From: Nonomuraea roseoviolacea subsp. carminata
Lineage (GTDB): Bacteria > Actinomycetota > Actinomycetes > Streptosporangiales > Streptosporangiaceae
DNA: 64,000 bases
Reading direction: 5' to 3'
Assembly: GCF_024172185.1 (NCBI RefSeq)
Contig: NZ_JAMZEC010000001.1
Location: 4,856,001 to 4,920,000, forward strand
Below, one piece after another: positions 6,598 to 14,646 of the stretch; positions within the stretch are counted from its first letter, which is position 1, and each line of letters opens with the position of its first letter. The notes under the pieces were generated by a model. The model was not told the DNA's origin. It did not search any database and worked only from the letters and a program-made list of their open reading frames with translations. The translations under genes and the position numbers were made by a program.

Positions 6598-8292
6598 ATG
6601 CAGGCCAACACCGTCGCTGCCCGTCCCCAGGTCTCCCCGGTGGTCTACTCCGGGCTTCTGGGCAGGATCGTGCAGACCGTCACGCCGCACAGTGAGGCGG
6701 ACCCTGTGGGCATCCTGGGTGCTCTGCTGAGCGCCTTCAGCTCAGCGGTCACCAACCTTCCTCAGGCGGTCTACGGCACGCAGTCTCAGACGCTCAGCAC
6801 GTGGATCGTGCTGATCGGGAACACCGGAATGGGTCGCAAGGGCACGGCTACCCGTGCCGCTCTTCAGGTGGTCAGGGGCGCGCTTCCCGACTGGGCCAAG
6901 GCCACGATCCTGGAGGGGTGCCCCCAGTCTGGCCCTGCCTACGTCTCGACCCTGGCGGACATGAACGGCAACGCTCTGATGATCGAAGAGGAGTTCGCCG
7001 ACCTGTTGAAGGTGTCCGCCCGGTACAAGTCGTTCGGCAAGGCCATCCGGCGTAGCTGGGAAGGGGCGTCGATCAGCAACCGCACCAAGGAAGCCGTGAT
7101 CCACGTGGACGCTCCCCACGTCTCAATCATCGGGAACGTCACTCCAGCCGAATTCTCAGCCAGCATCGGCAAGGCCGACAGGGCGGGCGGCACTCTTAAC
7201 CGTTTCCTCTGCCTCTACGTTGAGAGGTCGAAGAAGATCAAGCTCTCTGAGCAGATCAGCGTCAACGCCTGGTCAGAGCTGATGCGCCCTCTCGTCAGGG
7301 AGTTCCGCAACGCGGTGACGTTCGCTCGGGACGTGGAGGAGGTCACGGTCTCGCGAAGCGCCATGGCGCTGTGGGACGACAAGCTCTCCGAGATGATCGA
7401 CTCCATGACGCTGGGCCGTGAGGCAATGGAGCAGTTCGCCGCTCGTGCGGCTGACTACGTGTGGCGTCTCAGCGCCCTGTACGCGCTGGCAGACCGACGC
7501 GACGAGATCTCAACTCAGGACCTGGAGGCCGCTGTGGGCCTGGTCTCCTACATGTGTGACTCGGTGACCTACCTGTCTCCCGAGGTGGCCAACGGCGGCG
7601 GCACGGCTGAGGAGACCGTGACCACGCGCGTGGAGCAGTTCATCAAGGCCGCAGGACCGGAAGGTGTCAACAGCACGGCACTGTTCCGCAAGTTCGGACG
7701 GAAGGCTCAGGAGATGAAGGAGATCATCGCCGAGCTACCCACCATCGCCACTATGACGGTCAAGCCGCAGGGCGGCGGCAGGCCCGCCACCGTCTACGTC
7801 TGGCAGCCGGTTGACGAAACCGCTCAAACTAACGATCTCGACCTGGAGGAGCTTCCGGAGATCGACATGGACGAGACTCCCGAGCTTGAAGAGGAGCTTG
7901 CCGAGTCGGCCACCACCGAGGAGACGACTCCCGAGGAGGAGTCCGTTCCGGTCGCGGAAACTCCCGCCTCCCTGCCCTTCTATCTGTCGGATGACGAGTG
8001 GGACGAGATCGACGCCGCACAGAGCGTCACTCCCGAGCCTGAGACGGCTCCTGAGTCTGAGCTGGTAGAGGAGGTCACCGAAGAGCCCACCGTCTCGGAG
8101 GAGGCCGTCAAGGCGTTCCTGTCCTCCCCTGCCGGGGCGGAGATGCTTCAGGAGATCCTGATGTCGATGATGGCCAAGCAGTCCGTCAGGGCTCCTCAGG
8201 CAAGCGCGGCGCCCAAGGCAAAGGCTCCTCGCAGGAGCCGGGCCAAGAGCACCCCGGAAGCGCTCTTCCAGGCTCCCGAGGTAGCGGCGTAA
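6598..8292 (+). CDS. DUF3987-type primase/helicase, replication protein of the element
   Basis: The 564-residue protein has an N-terminal ATPase core (about 1-330). The nucleotide loop is GNTGMGRKGT (about 74-83), then ALMIEEEFADLL as a Walker B-like strand with two Glu, and a SWEG...SIIGNVTPAEF segment typical of DUF3987 DNA-dependent ATPases of phages, plasmids and satellites. A winged-helix-like part lies around 340-405. From about 410 to 510 it is a long acidic tail (repeated TPE and EEL), ending in a short basic Arg/Lys segment. It probably starts element replication. The gene has its own promoter region and ends at a strong terminator. Confidence 0.78.
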   Translation: MQANTVAARPQVSPVVYSGLLGRIVQTVTPHSEADPVGILGALLSAFSSAVTNLPQAVYGTQSQTLSTWIVLIGNTGMGRKGTATRAALQVVRGALPDWAKATILEGCPQSGPAYVSTLADMNGNALMIEEEFADLLKVSARYKSFGKAIRRSWEGASISNRTKEAVIHVDAPHVSIIGNVTPAEFSASIGKADRAGGTLNRFLCLYVERSKKIKLSEQISVNAWSELMRPLVREFRNAVTFARDVEEVTVSRSAMALWDDKLSEMIDSMTLGREAMEQFAARAADYVWRLSALYALADRRDEISTQDLEAAVGLVSYMCDSVTYLSPEVANGGGTAEETVTTRVEQFIKAAGPEGVNSTALFRKFGRKAQEMKEIIAELPTIATMTVKPQGGGRPATVYVWQPVDETAQTNDLDLEELPEIDMDETPELEEELAESATTEETTPEEESVPVAETPASLPFYLSDDEWDEIDAAQSVTPEPETAPESELVEEVTEEPTVSEEAVKAFLSSPAGAEMLQEILMSMMAKQSVRAPQASAAPKAKAPRRSRAKSTPEALFQAPEVAA

Positions 8293-8307
8293 GGGTCCGC
8301 CAGAGCG

Positions 8308-8335
8308 AGGCCCCCGGCTTGCAAGTCGGGGGCCT
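8308..8335 (+). terminator. Terminator after the helicase gene
   Basis: AGGCCCCCG pairs with CGGGGGCCT (9 bp) around a 10-base loop, 16 bases past the helicase stop codon. It is nearly symmetrical and may act in both directions. Confidence 0.75.
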
Positions 8336-8409
8336 GCCCGTTGGTACGCCATCTTCAGAGGCCGGTACGTGAAATGGCAGACGTACGCGCTTCCCGGCCG
8401 GGACGCAAA

Positions 8410-8447
8410 GGCCCCGCCTGGTAGCGAATGAGAACCCAGGCGGGGCC
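8410..8447. terminator. Second hairpin between convergent transcripts
   Basis: GGCCCCGCCTGG pairs perfectly with CCAGGCGGGGCC over 12 bp around a 14-base loop. It lies between the plus-strand helicase and the minus-strand acidic peptide gene, so it probably terminates the minus-strand regulatory operon. Confidence 0.7.
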
Positions 8448-8476
8448 CTGTGAACGATGGTAGGCGTCTAACCGCT

Positions 8477-8599
8477 CTACTGGTCGTTCTCCCCCTCGGC
8501 CACCTCGGCGGCGTCAGCCTCGGCCTCATCCACCGTCACGGCGTCGTCCCCCTCGGACTCGGGCTTGGTCTCGGCAAGGGGCCTGGGCGGGGCAATCAT
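8477..8599 (-). CDS. Small acidic protein (40 aa)
   Basis: ATG is preceded by AAGGAGT with good spacing and opens a 40-residue protein (MIAPPRPLAETKP) whose second half is almost all Asp, Glu, Ala and Val. A longer frame upstream exists but has no ribosome-binding site and a non-protein-like composition. Very acidic small proteins in phages and satellites can mimic DNA, but nothing here proves that. It is the last gene of the minus-strand block, just before a 12-bp hairpin. Confidence 0.5.
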   Translation of the reverse strand: MIAPPRPLAETKPESEGDDAVTVDEAEADAAEVAEGENDQ

Positions 8600-8710
8600 G
8601 GGCACTCCTTCGTTGGTCGGAACCTGCGGAGTCCTGGCCGTACAAACCATGCGGCCGAAAGAACGGCCAGGAACCCGGAGCCCGGTGGGGAAGTCTCCGG
8701 GGGCACTGCA

Positions 8711-8748
8711 CCCCGATTGAGGGACAAGCGTGAACACCTCAACCGGGG
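8711..8748 (-). other. Hairpin downstream of the Cys-rich gene
   Basis: CCCCGATTGAGG pairs with CCTCAACCGGGG with one mismatch around a 14-base loop. On the minus strand it lies 55 bases past the stop of the 210-residue gene, so it may attenuate transcription into the small acidic gene. Confidence 0.5.
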
Positions 8749-8802
8749 CTGTCTGAGGCGGGAGCGGGCCAGATGCTCCACTCCCAGCGCTTCGTGTGGC
8801 CG

Positions 8803-9435
8803 TCACCCGGCCCAGGGCGTATCACCTTGCGTTACGGCCGGCTGCACGTCATGTAGCCGCACCACCAGCTCCCGCGCCACGCAATGCGTGATGTCATAGC
8901 CGTCGAAGCGCACCAGCGCGTTGCGCTCGAACGGCACCACGGGCGGCAGGTAGGGCAGGAACACATCCCCGCGCACGGCGTACGGGTAGTACGCCCCCAC
9001 CGTGAAGACAGCCGCGTTCTGACGCAGATGCGAACACTGCGAGATCGCCGCCGGTATGCACGCGCGGCACGTCGGCGGGGCGTTGGTGAAGCCGTCCCCG
9101 GTCTCCTCTCCGCTTGATGAAAGGAGCCACCAGATCCGGCCCGTCTCCTGGTCCACGGCCGACCCGGCACACACCTGACACAGCCGCTTGTCCATGCACC
9201 GCCACTGTCGACGCGTGTTGACTGTCTTGAAGTCGGGACGCCCCGTCATCTTGTAACCCTGCCGCAACCGCAGGACACCATGGGCGTAGTCGGACGGGCG
9301 CGAGGAGGCGTAGGCCAGCTTCTCCCCGCCGCGATGCGGCCTCCACACCAACGCGTGCTGCTGCACCTCCCCAGACCACCCGATCACGTACGGGTAGCGA
9401 AAGCCCGTCTCACTCACCCTCGTGACAGGGCTCAT
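8803..9435 (-). CDS. Cys-rich protein of unknown function
   Basis: The 210-residue protein is soluble with several potential metal ligands: CMDKRLCQVC (about 81-90), CRAC and QCSHLR. The rest is beta-rich with many aromatic residues (YPYVIGWSGEV, YYPYAVRGDVFLPYLPP). Similar proteins sit beside Scr1/DUF5753 regulators in many actinomycetes, without a known function. Its ATG overlaps the stop of the preceding gene as ATGA, so it is translated as part of the regulatory operon. No catalytic motif is visible. Confidence 0.6.
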   Translation of the reverse strand: MSPVTRVSETGFRYPYVIGWSGEVQQHALVWRPHRGGEKLAYASSRPSDYAHGVLRLRQGYKMTGRPDFKTVNTRRQWRCMDKRLCQVCAGSAVDQETGRIWWLLSSSGEETGDGFTNAPPTCRACIPAAISQCSHLRQNAAVFTVGAYYPYAVRGDVFLPYLPPVVPFERNALVRFDGYDITHCVARELVVRLHDVQPAVTQGDTPWAG

Positions 9436-9686
9436 GACGGGCTCTGCCGGTAGCCGGGAAGCAACGAGATAACCCGTTCGGGGTGGCCGCCTGGGACTGC
9501 CTCAACCCGATCAAGGCGCGGCTCGTTGGCCTCTCCCCACTGCGCCAACTCCACCAAGTAGCTACCGGACCGGGGGCCGACGCTGATCGTGGCGACCCGC
9601 CAGCCGCCATCCGCATAGACGACGAGTCGCGGCGGCTTCCCTCTGTGCGGTCCACCGTCAGTCGCTTCATCTTGATCGCCGCTCAT
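9432..9686 (-). CDS. Small unknown protein in the regulatory operon (84 aa)
   Basis: The chosen start (MSGDQDEATDGG) overlaps the stop of the upstream gene as TGATG, and its own stop overlaps the next start as ATGA, so it sits in a tightly coupled chain. The protein is predicted to be a small beta barrel or sheet (RLVVYADGGWRVATISVGPR, then GSYLVELAQWGE). A longer frame from 9734 would run 48 bp back into the upstream gene. Function unknown. Confidence 0.6.
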   Translation of the reverse strand: MSGDQDEATDGGPHRGKPPRLVVYADGGWRVATISVGPRSGSYLVELAQWGEANEPRLDRVEAVPGGHPERVISLLPGYRQSPS

Positions 9687-10075
9687 CAGCTCGGGCCTGA
9701 GCCCCGATCCCCCAACAGCGGGACTACTCTGCACAGCGCGATCGTGGCTTTGCTCACCGGTTCGAGGATCGCTGTGTTCGGTCGCTTCTCCAGCAACCCA
9801 ACCGACTCCGCCAGGTCGAGGAAACTCTCGATCCCCAGACCGCCCTCAACCTCGATGATCCCGCTCTGAAGCATCCATGCTCGGTACTCGTCACGGGTCC
9901 ACGACTCAGGCGCAGCCTGCTGCGGTGTGGCGTCGGGACCGATCTCGTCCAGTTCCTCCGACGTCAGGTCACCAACGAACACCTTGGGCGCGGCTGTCGC
10001 GCTCCTGTCTGGGACGGAGACGGTGTCCCAGGCAACGGTGCCGAATTCTCCATGGGAAGTTTGGGAACGAGGCAT
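9686..10075 (-). CDS. Unknown small protein of the regulatory operon (129 aa)
   Basis: I start it at the ATG reading MPRSQTSHGEFGTVAW, because the longer frame runs through a palindrome and towards the upstream gene. It has a disordered start, a DEIGPDATPQQ linker and a helical acidic segment (YRAWMLQSGIIEVEGGLGIESF). No ribosome-binding site is obvious, so translation may be leaderless from a promoter in the 73-bp gap. A 7-bp inverted repeat lies 34 bp upstream. No family recognised. Confidence 0.55.
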   Translation of the reverse strand: MPRSQTSHGEFGTVAWDTVSVPDRSATAAPKVFVGDLTSEELDEIGPDATPQQAAPESWTRDEYRAWMLQSGIIEVEGGLGIESFLDLAESVGLLEKRPNTAILEPVSKATIALCRVVPLLGDRGSGPS

Positions 10076-10108
10076 GACTTGAAAGTAGGAAGCAAGATCC
10101 CAACCAAC

Positions 10109-10131
10109 AAGCAATGTGCTCGAAATTGCTT
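10109..10131. promoter_or_regulatory. AAGCAAT/ATTGCTT palindrome, possible operator
   Basis: Perfect 7-bp arms are separated by 9 bases, in the gap between the XRE regulator and the next gene. The site lies 34 bp upstream of that gene's ATG. An operator for the adjacent XRE-type regulator is plausible but not shown. Confidence 0.45.
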
Positions 10132-10148
10132 CAACTAGTAGCGATGCT

Positions 10149-11009
10149 TCAAGTAGTCGCGGAATCCTCAGCAAGCTGGGAAAGGGCTTCGATCGCCGAG
10201 GCGATCAGCCGTCGGGCCAGCGGCCCATAGTGAGCAGCCTTCGCGTAGAGATCAAACATCCGTTCGTGCTGCTTGATCTCTTTTGGGAGGGTCAGCGTCA
10301 ACTCGGCGCTGTAGGTCTCTGCGAGCACCACACGGCGATCTAGAAGCCAAAAGCCGTTCAACGGTGTGAACGGCAGCACGGTCTGCATCGGTATCACGCC
10401 GAGCCGAACGCGCGGCATAGCTGACGCAGCCATGAGCCGATCCAATTGGCCGAACATCACATCAAGCGGTGCCATGCCCAACCGCAGCGCGGCCTCCAGG
10501 ATGACGAAGTGGAACGTCCGGGAGGAGTCGTAAAGGATCTCCTGGCGGCGAAGCCGCGTGGCCACTCCCTCTTCAAGGTCGTTCGGAGTTTCGTAGAAGG
10601 CGATGGACTGGGCGAGCCGCTGACGGGCGTATTCGCCGGTTTGCAGCAGACCGGGTATCACACAGGGCTCGAATACGCGGAAGCTCTTCGTCTCCGCTTC
10701 CATCTCAAGCCAGTTCTGTTGCTTGGCCTTCGTGCCATGACGGAGCTGCCGTCGCCATTCGGCGTACAAGGTCTCCATGGCTCGCAGGGAAGCGATCAGG
10801 TCAGCCTGTTCGTCTGGCCGTTCTACCGCACGACACCACGCCTCGATGTCGGCTTCTGACGGGGTCTGCTTGCCACTTTCGATCTTTGAGATCTTGGATG
10901 GTTGCCAGCCGTACCGGGCGGCGAGTTGCCGCCCGGTCAGCCTGGCGTCGAGCCGTAGTTCCTTGAGCCTCGCCCCAATGGCTTGGCGGGCGCGGGCGAT
11001 GTCACGCAC
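10149..11009 (-). CDS. XRE-family regulator with DUF5753 domain (Scr1 type)
   Basis: The 286-residue protein has an N-terminal helix-turn-helix (about 9-65: RLKELRLDARLTGRQLAARYG, then SKISKIESGKQ) and a C-terminal DUF5753 domain (about 95-275: EPCVIPGLLQTGEYAR, later RLGVIPMQ and NGFWLLDRRVVLAETYSAEL). Scr1-type proteins are abundant in actinomycetes and usually pair with a small DUF397 protein. Here the partner is a DUF6879 protein, whose stop overlaps this GTG start by 8 bases. In an integrated element it is the natural candidate for the lysogeny-like repressor or sensor. Confidence 0.9.
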   Translation of the reverse strand: MRDIARARQAIGARLKELRLDARLTGRQLAARYGWQPSKISKIESGKQTPSEADIEAWCRAVERPDEQADLIASLRAMETLYAEWRRQLRHGTKAKQQNWLEMEAETKSFRVFEPCVIPGLLQTGEYARQRLAQSIAFYETPNDLEEGVATRLRRQEILYDSSRTFHFVILEAALRLGMAPLDVMFGQLDRLMAASAMPRVRLGVIPMQTVLPFTPLNGFWLLDRRVVLAETYSAELTLTLPKEIKQHERMFDLYAKAAHYGPLARRLIASAIEALSQLAEDSATT

Positions 11010-11538
11010 CGGACTTCACGAACTCCTCGCGTCCTGCGGAGCTGTTCCATGCGATGTCGCGCCAGCGGCGATACTGCTCGACAGCCGTAGGGTCGGTGAC
11101 GATCTCAGCTCCCAACAGAATGTCGTCCGAGGTGAAGTGGAGGAGGGCTACCCGTTCGTCGTCGAACAGCCACCAGTCAGAGTGGGGAAGCCCCAAGCGG
11201 CCGGCTTCCGATCGTTCCAGGTAGCGGATGTGATCCCCGGCATTGATGTTGTGCTCAGAGACCATCAACCCGAATCGGGTGTAGTCCGAGAACGGCCGGG
11301 ACACCACGCGGACGCGGCTCATCGAGCGGCCCTGCCTGGTGTGCTCCTGTACGAGATCAAGCCAGGACCCGAGCCACCGCATGTCCACGGGGCGACCTTC
11401 CAGGAAGCGACGTAGTGGCTCCGCCTCGTTCTTGGCGAGGTGGTAGCGCTCGCGTGTCTCCAGACGGAAGGCGGATGTCTCGAAGGAGGTGAACAATTGC
11501 TCGAAGTCTTCACCGGAGAGAAGAGGCACGCCGATCAC
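11002..11538 (-). CDS. DUF6879 family protein
   Basis: The 178-residue protein matches the DUF6879 pattern: an FEQLFTSFETSAFRLETRERY start, a W-containing middle, then RVRVVSRPFSDYTRFG, the stretch DHIRYLERSEAGRLGLPHSD with WWLFDDE, and a C-terminal RDIAW. Families of this type sit next to DUF5753 regulators in actinobacteria and may transduce a signal to them; the mechanism is unknown. GTG overlaps the stop of the preceding 63-residue gene (GTGA), and its own stop overlaps the XRE start, so the three are co-translated. Confidence 0.82.
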   Translation of the reverse strand: MIGVPLLSGEDFEQLFTSFETSAFRLETRERYHLAKNEAEPLRRFLEGRPVDMRWLGSWLDLVQEHTRQGRSMSRVRVVSRPFSDYTRFGLMVSEHNINAGDHIRYLERSEAGRLGLPHSDWWLFDDERVALLHFTSDDILLGAEIVTDPTAVEQYRRWRDIAWNSSAGREEFVKSGA

Positions 11539-11726
11539 CCTAGGAACCGGAACAGCTCCTTGGGAACCTCAACGAACGCTTCTCCGTCGAGGATGTCGCG
11601 CGCCTGCGCGAGCGTGTCGGCGTCCATGATCTGCATGCCCTGGATCACGAGTGTCCCGCGATCGGTCTCGTAGATGGTGGGACAGCCACCACTGGAGGAA
11701 GTACTTCCGACGAAGCGAAGCTGCAT
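11535..11726 (-). CDS. Small protein at the head of the Scr1-type operon (63 aa)
   Basis: The protein (MQLRFVGSTSSSGGCPTIYE, ending in EVPKELFRFLG) is the first gene of the minus-strand operon. GGGAGAAG is a clear ribosome-binding site. Proteins of this size and motif pattern (a CPTIYETDRG core and VEVPKELFRFL) commonly precede DUF6879 genes in Streptomyces relatives, which supports a three-gene cassette. A single Cys and a short beta-rich fold are all that can be seen. Confidence 0.7.
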   Translation of the reverse strand: MQLRFVGSTSSSGGCPTIYETDRGTLVIQGMQIMDADTLAQARDILDGEAFVEVPKELFRFLG

Positions 11727-11876
11727 GTGCTTCTCCCTTGCGCGAGTTGCCGGGAATTGCTTGTCCTACGGGGATGGTCCGGCCGGTGTGCGCGATCGTC
11801 AAGCAACTTCGCAGAAGTGGGTCAGCACAACGTCAGCATCGGTGGTGACAACATCCGAGATCAACCCGGAACAACA
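11727..11876 (-). promoter_or_regulatory. Promoter region of the regulatory operon
   Basis: The 150 bp between the operon and the element's right end carry TTGACG on the minus strand (11797-11802). A weak GACCAT follows at the right -10 spacing. There is no gene here. The region also separates attR from the first regulatory gene. Confidence 0.4.
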
Positions 11877-11919
11877 AGAAGCCCCATACTCACGAACTAG
11901 GCCGTGAGCTGGGGCTTCG
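11877..11919. terminator. Strong hairpin at the right end of the element
   Basis: GAAGCCCC-AT-ACTCACG pairs with CGTGAG-CT-GGGGCTTC, giving two stacked stems of 6-8 bp around an 8-base loop. It lies 17 bp from the new fum stop codon on the element side. It can terminate fum transcription from the minus strand before it enters the element promoter region, and so may insulate the two. Confidence 0.6.
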
Positions 11920-11935
11920 AGTTGGCGTCGTGGAT

Positions 11936-13612
<1,677 letters not shown>

Positions 13613-13671
13613 GCCCATCCTTTCGATCCCCCAAAGCGTACGCCCACGCGAGGCCCGCTCCCGCCCGGCCG

Positions 13672-14577
13672 TCAGGTGCGCTCGGTCACCGCGCGCGGCG
13701 CGGGGTCCGGCGAGCCCGGCTCCGCGGCCGGCGCCGCCGGTCGGCGGGCGGTGAGACCGACGACGATCCCGCCCACGACCAGCCCCGCGCCGAGCAGGTC
13801 GTAACCGGACGGCGTCGCGATGCCCAGCACCGCCCCCGTCGCGATGGCACCGACCGGGATGAGGCCCGCGAACAGCCCCGCCCGCCCCGGGCCGAGCCGC
13901 GGCAGCGCCGAGTACCACAGGAAGAACGCCACCACGGTCACCACGAGGGCCAGGTAGGCGAACCCGGCCGCCTCCGCGGGGCTCGGCGCCCTCAACATGC
14001 CGGGCCCCTCCTTGACCAGCCCGATCGCGGCCAGCATGGGCACGGCCAAGGTGGTCGAGTACGCGCTCACCCGCAGCGCCCCCAGCCGCGGCAGCAGCGG
14101 GATGGCCAGCAGCGAGAAGGCGATCTCCCCGGCGAACGCACCCAGCGCCCACAGCAGCCCGGTCAGGTTGCCGCTGCCGAGCCCGGTGGCCAGCGTCGCG
14201 CCCGCCACCACGACGCCCGCGCCCGCCAGCAGCCGGGGCGCGGGCCGTCCGCCGGCCAGGGCGAGCGCCAGCGGCACGGCGCCGAGCACGGTGCCGACCA
14301 GCGCGGGCCCGGCGGCGCGGGCCGACTCGGTCACGCACACGTTGAACATCGCCAGGCCGGTGAACGCCAGCGCGGCGAGCAGCGCCCACTCCCGCGGCGT
14401 CAGCCGGACGAACCGCTGCCCCATGACCCGGACCATGACCAGCAGCACGACCGCGGCGAGCAGGTAGCGCACCGCCTGCCCGCCGTACACCGGATAGTCC
14501 TTGACCAGGCCGGACACCCCGGCCAGCGTGCCCACCAGGAACATCGCGCACGCGGCGCCGACCACACCGTTTCTCAT
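13672..14577 (-). CDS. EamA/DMT-family transporter
   Basis: The 301-residue membrane protein has about ten hydrophobic helices arranged as two five-helix EamA repeats (for example ALLAALAFTGLAMFNVCVTE and LVVTVVAFFLWYSALPRLG). The drug/metabolite transporter family exports amino acids or other small metabolites. It is divergent from the adjacent MocR regulator with a 69-bp shared control region, a common pairing in which the regulator senses an amino acid or vitamin B6-related ligand and controls the exporter. The substrate is not predictable from sequence. Confidence 0.88.
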   Translation of the reverse strand: MRNGVVGAACAMFLVGTLAGVSGLVKDYPVYGGQAVRYLLAAVVLLVMVRVMGQRFVRLTPREWALLAALAFTGLAMFNVCVTESARAAGPALVGTVLGAVPLALALAGGRPAPRLLAGAGVVVAGATLATGLGSGNLTGLLWALGAFAGEIAFSLLAIPLLPRLGALRVSAYSTTLAVPMLAAIGLVKEGPGMLRAPSPAEAAGFAYLALVVTVVAFFLWYSALPRLGPGRAGLFAGLIPVGAIATGAVLGIATPSGYDLLGAGLVVGGIVVGLTARRPAAPAAEPGSPDPAPRAVTERT

Positions 14578-14646
14578 GTCCGAGGATGCTAGGGAGACAA
14601 TGGTCCACGCAAACAGTCCAATCCTGTGCCGTGAACGGGGACCAAT
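14578..14646. promoter_or_regulatory. Divergent control region of EamA and MocR genes
   Basis: TGGTCC (14601-14606) and GGACCA (14639-14644) form an inverted pair 32 bp apart, with a related GTCCAAT between them. MocR regulators usually bind such repeats in the region shared with the gene they control. Confidence 0.45.

Noticed and set aside
246..11726. Complete prophage
   Set aside because: No portal, large terminase, head-closure, tail, holin or endolysin gene is present, and the region between the attachment cores is fully accounted for by other genes.
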